From positions 1,676,045 through 1,740,044 of the forward strand of contig VZQC01006291.1 in NCBI GenBank assembly GCA_009823505.1: a stretch of 64,000 bases of DNA. The letters run 5' to 3'. The stretch's first letter is position 1. Each line of letters opens with the position of its first letter. Shown one piece after another: positions 34,536 to 46,769 of the stretch. The translations under genes were made by a program, and so were the position numbers. A model generated the notes under the pieces. That model had not been told where the DNA came from, made no database searches, and was given only the letters and a program-made list of their open reading frames with translations. The DNA is from Rhizomys pruinosus. Its lineage: Eukaryota; Chordata; Mammalia; Rodentia; Spalacidae.

Positions 34536-35695
34536 TTAGGATGTGGACCTTGGAAGTCCACAGCCTGTGGAGTTACACTGTCTGTTCCAGAACTCAAAAT
34601 GATTTTCAGAAACTGAAACCTTATGCCACATCCTCCACAGAAACTAAAACAAAAATATTCACAAATATAAGTAGACAACTAAATGGGCAGTCAAGCAATA
34701 AGATGTGGATGAAGAGGAGGTGGGAAGACTCAGTCAAGAACACAGGATTAATGCAAGCTCTTGCTTTGAGCCAAGCTTCCTATTGACCTTATTGGCAGTT
34801 AAGGCAAACAAAGAAAACAGAATATCTGGCATAGTTCTCCCTCCATAGTAAAATATATGTGACCAGTGCTCAAAGAGAAACATCCTTTGTCCTTCTCAAC
34901 CATTACTTTTCCCAGTTCTGAGGTTAAGAAAGGACAGAGTCCCATTTGTGATTACCTCCTGACACTATCTAATTGCTTTAATTTTCCTCACCAGAGACAT
35001 GGCTTCAGCTACAGCTCATGTTCCAAACTGCCCATTGATATTTTCTTGAATAAGATTTTCAAGGAAGCTGTAATATCTTTCTCCTTTCCACTCCACATAT
35101 TATCGAAGAAGAATAAACCAATTTAGTTAGAAAATTTCATTTCGTCCATTGCATAATAATACAACGAAGAGCTTTGCTTTTCCAACTGCCAGCTAAAATA
35201 TGGCAGGAATTCTATAATAGAAGAATTAAATATTATTTAATAAAACTCCAGAAAATATTGCAAGAGATAATGTGGTGAAAAAGAATGCTGAATTTAATAG
35301 TGCAACAGCCTTTATGATTATCTTGATTTTATTTCCCTAGATAGGAATAAGAAAAGTTGGAAGGACATTAATATATGGAAAAGAATAGGCTTCTATCATA
35401 CAAATTATTCTAATTTAAACTTTCCTTACTTAAATAATTATTTTTCATTAGTTTATATAATATATAAACTTAAATAATTATTTTTCATCATTTTATATAT
35501 AATCTTTTAATCCTACTAAGGCTTTTAGATAATAAATAAATAACTTCTAGAGCTACAATATGCTTTCCCTCCATCTTTTTAGCAGAGGCCAGCAGCAGCA
35601 CTGTGGTGACTATTATTAACAACATAATCCAATACTACAATTAATTCCCGTTTAGTCACCATTAGAATAGATAAGCTATATGAGATTATTTTATT
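34536..35695. other. Unique AT-rich sequence with a 40-bp tandem duplication
   Basis: 'cttaaataattatttttcat' is repeated at 35429-35448 and 35469-35488. No gene recognised. Confidence 0.5.
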
Positions 35696-35708
35696 TAAAT
35701 TATTTTCT

Positions 35709-35958
35709 TTTATTTTAATTTTATTTATTTATTTATTTTGTATGTGTGTGAATGTACTGTCTGCGTGTAGGTTTGTGCATCCGTGTCGTGCAATGCCGCG
35801 GAGGTCAGAAGAGGGTGTCGGATTACCCTGGAACTGGAGTTCCCCTGGAATTGGAGTTACAGACGGTTCTCAGCCGCCATGTGGGTGCTGGGGATCGAAC
35901 CCGGGTCCTCTGCAAAAGCGGTCGGCGCTCTTAACCGTTAGGCCATCTCTCCAGCCCC
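35709..35958 (-). mobile_element. B2/B3-type SINE with 17-bp duplication
   Basis: Perfect 13-bp target-site duplication TAAATTATTTTCT (35696-35708, 35959-35971). CpG-rich and young-looking. Confidence 0.95.
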
Positions 35959-35971
35959 TAAATTATTTTCT

Positions 35972-36449
35972 ATTATACATTTTTTTCTGGTACATGGGGC
36001 AAGCAGCTAGGGCTGCTAATTCTAGCAGTGAATTACTCTGACTGGAATATGAATAAGCCAGGTACTAGGGAGAACATTTCCTAGTATGATACTTGTTTGT
36101 TCATATTCACGTAACACTCGTGTTTCAAAGGAGAAAGGGTAACTTTTGGTCACTTCATCAGATTTTAAGGAGTTGTGAGTATGGGATTTCTCAGGCCCTT
36201 TGTGTTAGAAGTGAACACAAACAGGGGCTCAACATCAGACACCCTGCAGCCCTCTAGCAAGCTGCACAGCTGTACTTCCTTCACATCTTAGAGGACAAAG
36301 GGCTAGTGTAAGAGTAGCAGAAGATGGCACCTGCAAAGCCCTCAGAAAAGTGCACTTACAGTCGAATTCCACAGAGTAATTTTCAGTTATTTTTGCTACT
36401 TAAAGAGTAAAATAGCAATTTCCAGGTTCTATCTCTCACTTCCTGAGCC
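35972..36449. other. Unique sequence
   Basis: No gene or repeat recognised. Confidence 0.45.
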
Positions 36450-36530
36450 AGATACCTTGTGCTAGAAGAGTCCAGAAATCTGCATTTCCAAAATATCCAG
36501 CTCTGGAAACCACTGGTTAAAATACCACCA
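36450..36530 (+). mobile_element. Possible MER5-type DNA transposon remnant
   Basis: 'agaaatctgcatttccaaaa' followed by 'ggaaaccactggtt' resembles the end of MER5A, a non-autonomous hAT-type element. Short and diverged. Confidence 0.3.
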
Positions 36531-36700
36531 AAGCTAAGTCTTTGTCCAAACAATAGGGAGGGCTTGGGGCAAGCATCGGGTCCCTAGGTTAGTCTATTGT
36601 AGAGCTGTCTGACCTTCATTTTATTGTTCCTTCAGCCCACTTCAGGCCACCTCTGTTTCACAGAGAAATGCCTGCCCTGTTTTAGGTCAAATATCTTTCT

Positions 36701-36959
36701 TTTTTTTTTTTTAATTTTTTTTTTAAATTTATTTATTTCTGTATGTGTATGAATGTACTGTCTGCATGCAAGTCTGTGCACCCGTGTCATGCAATGCCGT
36801 GGAGGTCAGAAGAGGGTCTCAGATTCCCCTGGAACTGGAGTTCTCCTGGAATTGGAGTTTCAGACGGTTCTTGGCCGCCATGTGGGTGCTGGGGATCGAA
36901 CCCAGGTCCTCTGTAAGAGCAGTCGGCGCTCTTAACTGCTAGGCCATCTCTCCAGCCCC
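36701..36959 (-). mobile_element. B2/B3-type SINE with 17-bp duplication
   Basis: Target-site duplication AGGTCAAATATCTTTCT/AGGTCAAATCTCTTTCT (36684-36700, 36960-36976; one mismatch). Long A/T tail. Confidence 0.95.
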
Positions 36960-36976
36960 AGGTCAAATCTCTTTCT

Positions 36977-38584
36977 ATTCTTTAACTGTTCCCTTTTGAC
37001 CTTGGGAAAATCTCTCCTCATCCATTTTTATGGATCACAGAGGAAAGGCAGTTGAAAGGACAAGCAAGCAGAAAATACTAGAGAGATACATTGACTCTTG
37101 AGGCCTCTTGAGAAAGAGGCCTGCAGAACCCCCATAGGATCTCCATTCTCCTCCAAAGAGACCTGGGAGTCTTCAAGTGCAGGAGTTAAAGGTAAGCTAC
37201 TTGTTTATATGTACTGTTTCTGCCTTGTGCTTTATCACCTGTTTTTACCACATGGCTGCTGTCTTATTTAACAGATGTAGTTTTCACTGTGGGTAATACA
37301 TGTTTATGTGGTGCTTTAGGAATCAAAACAATGTATACTGAAATGGCTTAGCCCTTCTTTGGGATTCGCCTCATTGCTAAACAGGAAATAGATTATATAT
37401 CACTTTGTCCTGAATTGCACATAAACCAAGAAAAGTATTTGAAGGGCAAAAGGGTAACGCACATGTGAGTTCCCCTCCTGCAATGCCACAAGTACTTAAG
37501 AATTTTTACCTGAACTTTCCCTGTGTTTAGCCAAAGCTCTGCCCACAATCGAAATCTATGTAGTCAACTTCTAGAAAGAAAAAAGAATTTACAATAGGAA
37601 TTACCTAAAAGAGAATTATTTACTAGTGATGAAAGGTGATATTTTTTTCATGGAAGGTTTTCTTGTATGCTTTAATTTTTTTTCCATATCCTCTGTTATT
37701 TAATTAATGTTCAAACAATTTTAGAAATCATTATAGTTAGAGTTTTAAAGTATTTAGCTTCATGTGCATAGATATAGATATAATATAGTATTTTACTAAA
37801 TAAGTATCTGTAACATCAAAATGGTCAACAAATGCATTTTCCACTAATTTTCTCACTCCTTTTAATATTATGACTGTTTCTGTAGGCAGTACCTAAGAAG
37901 AAAGTCCATTACGTAGTATATGAACCTATGAACCCATATCCAATGTCATTTCAGTTTAAGACATCATCGATGTAGAAGAAACCCAGAACAAGGGCATAAG
38001 TTGTCACAAAGTAAATAGGAAAATTAAAGCAATCAGTGTTAGGAGTTAATCACAGATGGGAGAACCTCTGCCCTTTCTGAAGCTTTTGAGAAACCCCTGC
38101 CTAGGGTAAGCCAAAGGCTTGCTTTTCCACTGAGCCTAGACACAACCTCAGAACCTTTCCAAAGAAACTCACCACCAGCTGAGTAGACTGAAAACCAAAC
38201 TGTGTAGCCTTAGGGCAGTCTTGAATTCCTGAGGAGGCAGGGATGGGAAATTACCATGCAGGGTCAGGTATCTGCTTACATAAGCCAAATGTCTTAAAGA
38301 GCAAGAATTGTTTCACTGGGTCTGTCAGAGTTAGTGGCTGGAACTTGGGTAAACCACCAGAGGTAAAGCACAGAGGACAAAGGCAGATCATGCTTGCTGG
38401 GGAAGGAGAGGGCCCGATGTGATGTCTATGAACATGGGGGAGCTGTGGTGTGGAGTGAGGGGAGCTGATGAGGGCACTGCTCCTCACAGTTCCCTTAGCT
38501 CTGCACCTGTTCTCAGGAACTTGAGCTAATCTCCCAAGGAGAGAGTGCTATGTAATAAATCCCTAGCAAGATGGGAATGCTATC
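36977..38584. other. Unique sequence, no gene seen
   Basis: The longest repeat-poor stretch in this part of the window. Open frames are 78 codons or fewer. Cross-species conservation could not be judged. Confidence 0.45.
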
Positions 38585-38690
38585 TCTGGAGGGTATGATC
38601 TTAGGTAAGTCAGTATCCTCCCAGGGGCTCATTTTTCTGTTTGGTAAAGTGCTCGGTTGAGAAGGGGTAATTTTTAAAGCCCTATTCAGT
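38585..38690 (+). mobile_element. Possible MIR remnant
   Basis: 'gatcttaggtaagtcagtat' then 'ggctcatttttctgt' resembles the central MIR region. Weak. Confidence 0.3.
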
Positions 38691-39411
38691 TTGCACCATC
38701 AGAACTGTACCCTGTGGAGATAAGCTGGAAGTAAATAGTTCTTTATTAAAAATGCATGGGAGTCTTCCCAATGGAATGCAGAGCTTGGTTATGCAAGTGG
38801 CTTCCATCTGCTCCCTCCCCAGCTTGCTGAGGAATCAACCGTGTTTGTCAGTGAATCCACTACAAAGTGGTGTGAGTCCTTCTGGGGTTGAGGTGGCTGG
38901 AGAGGTTGAAACACCATGGAATGGTCTTTCTATATTACTAACACTGACTCCCAGTGATCTCTGATCACTGAGCGTCAGGTCCTAAGGAAAGAGACACTTT
39001 AACCTCCAGGATTCCCAATCTAGTTATTGGAATGATTAAACAGTAATATCAAAGGAAGCTATTAGCCTGTGGTGGGAGGTTAGTGAAGCTACAGCTATCC
39101 TTTCCATCAGCTTCCAACCCCTAACCAAACCAAATCAGTATGAACAAAGGGCCATGGGTGTGCCACCAATGCGTGCTGGATCCTGACCCTCACAAAGGAG
39201 AGTCTTATCTTGAAGTTTGATAGTCTACATAGGTAAGCTGGAATCTCTTGGTGGTTTAACCTTAGGGTGTATATTCTGCAAGTGATGCCCAATTGGACCA
39301 TATGACATAAATGCCAGGGCTATGAAGCCCGGACTCAATGGCTGTCCCAGCTTCCCCTGCCTTCTTGGGATGGATGCTTTGTCACTCCAGCTTCAACTTC
39401 ACCTAGAACTT
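38691..39411. other. Unique sequence
   Basis: No gene or repeat recognised. Confidence 0.45.
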
Positions 39412-39420
39412 TCTCTCTCT

Positions 39421-39490
<70 letters not shown>
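39412..39490. repeat. (CT)n microsatellite, about 75 bp
   Basis: Nearly pure CT dinucleotides on plus, with a few TTCT interruptions at the left end. This is a mirror-repeat polypyrimidine tract. Confidence 0.95.
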
Positions 39491-39493
<3 letters not shown>

Positions 39494-39569
39494 CCCAGTC
39501 AGGGATCTAAGTGCATTCATCTAGTGAGTGTGCCCATGTTTGACTGAGTACATTAGTTAGAATATTTTT

Positions 39570-39817
39570 TTAATTTTTTAAAATTTTATTTATTTTTGTA
39601 TGTGTACGAATGTACTGTCTACATGTAGGTTTGTGCACCGAGTTGTGTAATGCCACGGAGGTCAGAAGAGGGTGTCGGATTCCCCTGGAACTGGAGTTCT
39701 CCTGGAATTGGAGTTACAGATGGTTCTTAGTCGCCATGTGGGTGCTGGGGATCGAACCCTGGTCCTCCGCAAGAGCAGTCGGTGTTCTTATCCTCTAGGC
39801 TATCTCTCCAGCCTCCA
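39570..39817 (-). mobile_element. B2/B3-type SINE with 17-bp duplication
   Basis: Perfect 16-bp target-site duplication TAGTTAGAATATTTTT (39554-39569, 39818-39833). Confidence 0.95.
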
Positions 39818-39833
39818 TAGTTAGAATATTTTT

Positions 39834-40334
39834 AATTCATGAGAGGTTAGGAGTCAGAATATGCAAAGAAATTTAATACACTTTCCTTTTTCAGTAAGGG
39901 TTGATTTTGCACTACACCTGGCAAGTTATGTAGCTAGTTAGATGTGAACACAGTAAGCACGGAAGCCCCAAAGCTCCTCTGTCACCAGCGTGGTTGATGC
40001 TAACCACCCCCTCTATCTGTGTTCTGGAATCAACCACACCCCTGAAAATGACAGAACCAAAGAGCAGGAGAAATTGAAGCAGAGAGTGGAAATACCAGGC
40101 TTGCTAGGGGTAGGACTACCCCTCGGTGCATGGACCCTAGGCAAGCCCAGCACAGCCTAACCCACCTCAGCTTCTGCACATGAAGCTAAACTGATCATTA
40201 TCAATCAATTTGCTGTGCCTTCAAGAAGACAGGGAAGAATTTTAGTCATAATACATTGATAAGCTTTCCAGAAAGCACTGGATGGCAAGTAGAAGTGAAC
40301 AGATGAGACAATCTATGGAAGGAACAAGGGAGAG
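39834..40334. other. Unique sequence
   Basis: No gene or repeat recognised. Confidence 0.45.
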
Positions 40335-40500
40335 ATGCTCTCGTGGCAGCACCCCTGGTTCTCCACTCACTGTGTGACTGTGCATAAGTGGACCTCTACA
40401 TCTTTAATACTAGGAGATTATAAGTAACTACAAAAGTAACCATCTCAAGGCTTAAGTACTTAGGATGGTACCCAGAAAAAGCAATTAATATTAGCTGCAA
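40335..40500 (+). mobile_element. MIR SINE remnant
   Basis: 'ccactcactgtgtgactgtg' and 'cataagtggacctctacatc', then 'ctcaaggcttaagtacttag' and 'gcaattaatatta', follow MIR in sense order. Confidence 0.45.
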
Positions 40501-42169
40501 GGGTTGGAGGAAAGGGAAATTTATGAGTTTTATTGTAGTGAAAAGAATATTTTCAAAATGCCAAGTTTAAGAGTCCTTCACTGAAAATCTCAACTACAGC
40601 AATTCTAAGAAAGCAACTGTGAACTTAATTTTGGTACACTACTTAGATAAAAGTGTTTAGATCATTGTTTGAATATAGACACACTGGTACCCACACATGG
40701 GAGTGTTTAAAATAAGACACTTGGTAAACTCCATGCCTTGTGTGTTATTTCTAAAATAATTACCACTGGTTTTTCAAATTTCACAGTCTTATTCTAGTAG
40801 TAGGCACTTCTAATGAAAGTGTGCAAACATCTGTCATACATTCTGCCTCCTTCCTTAGTTATACTGACTCATTGGATTTATGATTTAGGATCATTTTAAA
40901 TAAGATAAAAGCCACATCTGCCTACTCACCCATCTTTTAAGTTTTCCTAGCATAACCTTCTCTCCTCTAACAGTTGTAACAACTTCAATTAATGTTTTAA
41001 AATAAATCCATTTGGGAGAGAGTGCAGAAAAAAAGTGCACATTTCTGTGTGTGTCACATATTAGCAAGACGAGTTCTCAAAATACCAACTTAGAAGTTGG
41101 TTACACATTGTCAAGTGATCCCAGCCAAAGTCCTAAAGCTCATGGGAATTTAAAGAATTTACTATAAGCATTTTCCTTTGTGATTACTGATGCTGATCTG
41201 TTTGCTTTAGACTTGATTTGTCTGGAGTTAAATAATGGATATTGACAACGAAAACCAGAAAGCCGTTGTAATGATGGCAATTTACCTGGTACCTATGGGA
41301 TACCATCTTCTTAACAGGGATGTATAACTTTCCTATTCCATGCTGTCTTCTCATGTAACACACACTGAACATAAAGGGGTAGAGATGAGGCATGCTTATA
41401 AGGTACCAGAGATGGGTTCTGTTCTAGGTAAATAAAAGGAGTCTGTGTTTAAGGGTCAGGTATAAGTCACAGATGTTTTCAAATGATAGTTTATAAGATA
41501 CTCAACTTCTCAGAATGTCTATCATCTATTGCCCTGCCCTAGTGGTGGGAGCTTGGAGAAGCTGCAGCTCTACTTTCCAGAAGCTTCTCTGTGTAAGAAA
41601 GGAAGTATACTCTAAGAAGGAATTGAATTTCTTACAAAATGCCTTCAAGCTCTAATACTCTGTGATCCTATTGTTAGGGGATTAAATGATCTTACATGGC
41701 CTGATCTTCTGTCAAATCAAGAAAGAGGGAACAATATGTTATTGTAGTCAAGGGAACTTTGTTAGGGAAAACAAATCAAAAGGTTAATGACATAGCCAGT
41801 GACAGTGAACTTTTCAGAAAGAGGGTTACTTGGTGGTAGAGGCAAAAAGGGCAACATTTCTACTGTAAGAGATTTGGGGATAGAAATAATTAAACAGGCA
41901 AAAACCACAACAGATAATATGCTAGAAAGACATGGAGATTTAATATGGAGAATCATACTTTGTCCCAAATAGGAAAACCTCTGTGTGCTCCAATGAACAG
42001 TTCTTATTTAGATGATACTACATGACTGGCATTACATTTCACAGAATCCATTGACTGCTTAGGGACATATGGGTCTGAATTCTGAGTGAATCTCATGGAA
42101 AACACAGGGTTGAAGACTGAGCGATTGTATGAGATAGAAGTAATTCATAAAATGTAAGCAGTGCCAGTG
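40501..42169. other. Unique sequence
   Basis: No gene or repeat recognised. Open frames are 69 codons or fewer. Confidence 0.45.
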
Positions 42170-42385
42170 TGATAATTACCATTTCTCGAATGCTCCACAT
42201 GCATTAGGAATCACACTGGATGGCTACGGCCAGCATCCTTACGATGCCTACAACAGCGCAGAGGAGCGATTTAATACAGGAAACTATGTCAGAAGAGGCA
42301 AGCGAGCTGGCCAAGATTACAGGGCTGTTAAAAGGAGAGTTGGACCCAAGTGTGATGGGCTGATTCAAAGCCATCACTCCTGGGC
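42170..42385 (-). mobile_element. MIR SINE remnant
   Basis: 'gatgcctacaacagcg', 'caggaaactatgtcagaaga', 'gctggccaagattacagggc' and 'gagttggacccaagtgtgat' follow MIR in antisense. Confidence 0.5.
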
Positions 42386-43378
42386 CCCATAATGCCCCTG
42401 TGCTTTGCTGACTCTATAGAGCTTAAGGTGCACCTAGTCTAACATTGTAATCTCCAGAAGAAACTCCACACTGAGATTTTTCAAGGTGGATGTGATAGTG
42501 TTGCAAGAGATGACTAGAACACCTACCTACTTTAATGACTATTTCATTACCTATTATTTATTATTCAATTAACAGACATATATTGAAGGACATTTACTTG
42601 TAACCAATGTTGTATGTAAGCCCATTTTATTACTACTGCTTCTATCCTGATAAATGAATACAAGCATACATAAACATGCATGCATATATTATGAAATAAA
42701 ATGCAAAATTTTGACCAATTTTTTTTCATTAAAATCTGTAAGTTGCTTGGCATAAAATATTCAAACAATAATTAGAATTCTCTGAGCATTTAAATCCTTA
42801 AGTAAAACGAACTGGTGTAGACTCAGAATCAACATGATTTTAGAGGGAGAAGTTATTCTTGAGAGACTGGAAGAGAGTGAGCCAAATTTCGACTCTGGGA
42901 CTGAGTGTGTGGTGTTGTGCTAGGTCCTTCTTGAAATTCTTTGAGAAGCGGGCTGACTGGCAGCATAGACCTTCTTGGTCTGAGAATGATATGCAACACA
43001 CACCAATTTAACATTTTATACCACTGTAAAATAAAAGCCACGCTAAGAATCCATGATTGTTCACGGCTTCACATATTCAGTCAGTAATGAACTAGTAATG
43101 GGAAGCAGTTTGGTCAGGAGTGAGCAAATGGCACCAATTTCTTGGTTTTACAAGGAAGAAACTCAATCTAATTTGTTTTCTCTTCTCAGCAAACTTAGCA
43201 ATGAGGAACACACTAAATTACCATAATGGACCACTGCACAAATCCACTGCTCAGAGTAGGCGGCTTCTTACCATCACCTGAATGTGCCCTTTGCTCTAAT
43301 CACATCTAAAATCTAAGTGAAAGAGAACGGAGACATAGAAGTATTCATACCCTGCCTTGGCTGAAGGACAGTAAAGTT
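42386..43378. other. Unique sequence
   Basis: No gene or repeat recognised. Confidence 0.45.
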
Positions 43379-43432
43379 GCCTCCCCCTCCTCCCCCTCCT
43401 CCCCCTCCTCCTCCTCCTCCCCCTCCTCCTCT
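43379..43432. repeat. (CCT/CCCCT)n simple repeat
   Basis: About 50 bp of CTCC units mixed with CTC. The minus strand encodes an Arg/Gly-rich open frame as an artefact. Confidence 0.9.
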
Positions 43433-43512
43433 TGCAGTGCTGGGAGCTGAGGATCAAACCCAGGGCTTCATGCATGCTGAGGAAGCACCATACCATTGAG
43501 CCCCAACCCCAT
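43433..43512 (-). mobile_element. ID/B4-like SINE fragment
   Basis: 'ctgaggatcaaacccagggc', 'ttcatgcatgctgaggaagc' and 'accattgagcc' are the antisense of the ID-like tRNA part. The CCT repeat abuts it. Confidence 0.6.
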
Positions 43513-44049
43513 CCTTAATTGCATCTCTGTTGTAGTTCACTGAAGGGCAGTCCATCTAGGCAAATCCTTTGTCCTCTCTCTTTGAAGAAAATGAAAGTGG
43601 TGAGTCTACCCAGGGAAAGAATTTAGCTTGGTACTTGTCTACAGGCTGATACAGAGATGAGGAGTATCATGAATATCTTAAATGGGATACTAACAATATT
43701 GTAGGCAGGGCCAGATCAAGGTAAGGCGAGGTAGCATTTCTTTCACTTGCAGGGTCACAACAATGAGCGTCTCCTGATTTATATGTGAGACACCCCAACC
43801 TTGCCCATATTTATGAAGGTGGAGATTATATGTGTAGACATTACCAAAGTGCCTGCTACTTTTAATTTCAGTCTGCATTGACTGAACTCCCTGACTCTTG
43901 AGAATATTTGAACGAGTCTTATTTTTTCTTTCTTGCCTCAGAAGTTTTCAGATCTCCCTAGTCTGGGAAATTAAAACCAGATCCTCCCCCTTTCCCAGGA
44001 ACTTCGGCACAAATCTTACCTCACCTTCTCTGGTAAAGCTCAGGTGTTC
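43513..44049. other. Unique sequence
   Basis: No gene or repeat recognised. Confidence 0.45.
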
Positions 44050-44340
44050 GAGGTTTGCTTCCTCAGCTTGGTGCTAGTGGGGGTGGAAGAGACCTCTAAA
44101 AGGTGCGGCCTTGTAGAGGGACTAGGTCACTGAAGGTGTGACCCCAAAGAGGAACACGGTGAGCCCCAAGTCTCTCTCTCTTGCTTCTTGGCTTCCATGA
44201 GATGGTTGGCTTACCATGCTGTGGACTCGGGGCTCCATGTGCTGTCTGACCACAAGCCAAACAGCAAGGGGCCAACCAATCCCGATGTATTGAAACATCC
44301 ACTAATTGTGAGCCCAAATAAACATTTCCTCTTCATAAAT
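44050..44340 (+). mobile_element. Possible MaLR-type LTR remnant
   Basis: 'gactaggtcactgaaggtgt' through 'gaccacaagccaaac' to 'gtgagcccaaataaacattt' resembles the 3' half of mammalian MaLR LTRs, ending with an AATAAA signal. Subfamily not assigned. Confidence 0.35.
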
Positions 44341-44938
44341 TATAAGTAAAAGAAAACAGAGTAGCCTTACAGTATACCTGGTGACTATTCATGGATACCA
44401 CCAGGGCCAAAGGAGCTTTTTCCGTGGGAATTTCCTTGTCTTTACTCTTTACAGTGCTCCTTACTTATACTATGTATTTCAAAGCACAATTCAGGGGCCA
44501 GTTTCTGGGAAAAGCCTTTTATATCCCACCAGGAACTAATGTTTTCCTTCCTCTCCCGCAACTGTTCGTCATTCACAGCCCTGAGAAATCATATATTTGA
44601 GTGTGACTTTTATTTGAAAAACAAAGTTCTTTCCTTTTATAACTGTTCCAAGACTTCAATTTGGACTTCAGGAGGAAAGGAGCCCTTCATTTGGGAGGTG
44701 TCTTTGTAGAACTCAGCAGTAAAATTGCACTTGGTGGTCCCTTAATGTATGTGCATCTCACTGCTTGACTAGGTGTGCCTTTCATGATGAAAATGCACTT
44801 GGGTTAATGTGCTTCCAGGGAGGGAGGGAGGAAAAGAGTGGGAGGAGAGCCAGCCAGCCAGCAAGTGCTTGGGAGGGTAAGTGCAAAGCACGTTTTAAGA
44901 ATAGGCTGTTGCACATTTGGGCCAATTTTACTGAGTAT
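44341..44938. other. Unique sequence
   Basis: A 69-codon frame (44391-44600) has one hydrophobic stretch near its start but no family resemblance. It is treated as chance. Confidence 0.4.
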
Positions 44939-44953
44939 AAAGACTAAGAAAAC

Positions 44954-45412
44954 TTGGGGCTGGGGAGGTGGCTCAGCAGTTAAGAGCACTGGCTGCTCTT
45001 GCAGAGGACCCAGGATTCCCAGCACCCACATGGGCTAACAACCATCTAGTTCCAGAGGAATCTGATTCCCTCTTCTGATCCCTGCAGGGATTGCATGACA
45101 CAGGTGCAGTAACATACATGCAGGAAACACATTCATATACATGTACATAAAGAAAATAAAAATGGAAATAAAATATTTTAATTTTTTAATTTATTTTTTC
45201 TATGTGTATGAATGTACTGTCTGCATGCAGGTCTGTGCACCTGTCATGCAATGCCGCGGAGGTCAGAAGAGGGTGTCGGATTCCAATTGGAGTTTCAGAT
45301 GGTTCTCAGCCGCCACGTGGGTGCTGGGGATTGAACCCGGGTCCTCTGCAAGAGCAGTCGGTGCTCTTAACCGCTAGGCCATTTCTCCAGCCCCGGAAAT
45401 AAAATATTTTTA
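44954..45412 (+). mobile_element. B2/B3-type SINE containing a second SINE
   Basis: The outer SINE (plus) has target-site duplication AAAGACTAAGAAAAC (44939-44953, 45413-45427). Its A-rich tail is interrupted at 45180 by a second, opposite SINE. Confidence 0.93.
45180..45394 (-). mobile_element. B2/B3-type SINE (inner, nested)
   Basis: Its own perfect target-site duplication is GGAAATAAAATATTTT (45164-45179, 45395-45410). The middle is deleted around the 17-bp duplication. Confidence 0.95.
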
Positions 45413-45427
45413 AAAGACTAAGAAAAC

Positions 45428-46036
45428 ACTTTATAACTACTAAATGATTTAGCATGAGTACATGGTATGATTTTTTTTGAAAACTACAATCTGCATAAAT
45501 AAAAAAAAAGTATTAGAAACTCAAATATTTAAAAGGCTTTAAAAAATGTGACCATGATGTTTTTGGACTGAATATTGACAGGAAGACCCCATTTACAACA
45601 GTCCATGTGCCTGGCCCCAGAGGCTGTTACTGGTTCTTTAGTCAAGGTCCATTGTGCTTGGTGCCTAGCTGGGTATTAGAAATACAATGAAAATAAAACT
45701 TTCTGTTCTTTAATGAGCACTTATGAATAATGAGCAATAGTCTCAGATGTCAGGTTACAGGGACTCTAGGGCCTATATGGAAGGAAAGGCCCTTGAGACA
45801 AACCCTGAGGAAGAGACATATGTAAGTGCCCAGATTTCACAGAGCACAGAAGACAGAACACTTTGTCCTGTCAGAAAAGAGAAAATGTCAGGATAGATAA
45901 TATTCAAACAGATTATAGTGAAACTCCTCCAGATAGCAGGGTGGAACTACATTCTCCAAAGTGGGAACAGCAGAGAGAATTATACAACAGCCCAAATCAG
46001 CTTGATGTACCCTCAGATCTGTAAACTGTGTTTAAG
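45428..46036. other. Unique sequence
   Basis: No gene or repeat recognised. Confidence 0.45.
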
Positions 46037-46049
46037 AGACTGATATAAA

Positions 46050-46300
46050 GGGCTGGAGAGATGGCCTAGTGGTTAAGAGCACCGACTGCTCTTGCAGAGG
46101 ACCCGGGTTCAATCCCCAGCACCCACATGGCACCTGAAAACCGTCTGAAAATCCAATTCCAGGAGAACTGCAGTTCCAGGGGAATCCTACACCCTCTTCT
46201 GACCTCCATGGCATTGCACGACACGAGTGCACAGACCTGCATGCAGATAGTACATTCATACACATAGAGAAAAATAAAAATTAAAAATAAAAAAAATAAA
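46050..46300 (+). mobile_element. B2/B3-type SINE with 17-bp duplication
   Basis: Perfect target-site duplication AGACTGATATAAA (46037-46049, 46301-46313). Intact A and B boxes. Confidence 0.95.
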
Positions 46301-46313
46301 AGACTGATATAAA

Positions 46314-46769
46314 ATACCTTTGGGAACCAGCACAACCTATAGGTAATAATCTAATATAGCACATTATACAAATTCGACTGTAACTATTTGGCTAGCAAAA
46401 TACTTTCAAATATCAATACCCCTTGCTCTGGCCCTAGATTTAAGTTAATATAATTTAATTGTATAAAGTCCTAAAGTGTCTATGTGAATTAACAATCTGG
46501 CTGACATTTCGAGGTACAAAAAGTAATTTCAAAGGCATAATGAGTTTTCACTATCTCAAGGCTAATAAATTAGTATGTGGGTGTAAGTAAGGTCATTCCC
46601 TTCTCTAAAGTTCTATACTTCTTTACACAGTTTTCCTCTTTGAAACATTTCTTGCATGCTTCTCTGATTTTGGAAGTTATTCCTTCCCAGGTTTTCATTT
46701 GCACTTGAACACTGAGACCAGATGAAAACCCAAATGAGGAGAAAGGCAGAATGGGAGGCGGAAGAAGAG
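46314..46769. other. Unique sequence
   Basis: No gene recognised. The last ~200 bp supply the non-repetitive C-terminal end of a minus-strand frame that runs through the next minisatellite. Confidence 0.45.

Noticed and set aside
35742..36041. Frames of 60-110 codons with 'GCWG..PGPLQ'-like text at many places
   Set aside because: All are translations of B2/B3 SINEs.
44391..44600. Small membrane protein
   Set aside because: One hydrophobic stretch in a 69-codon frame is not enough. No supporting context.
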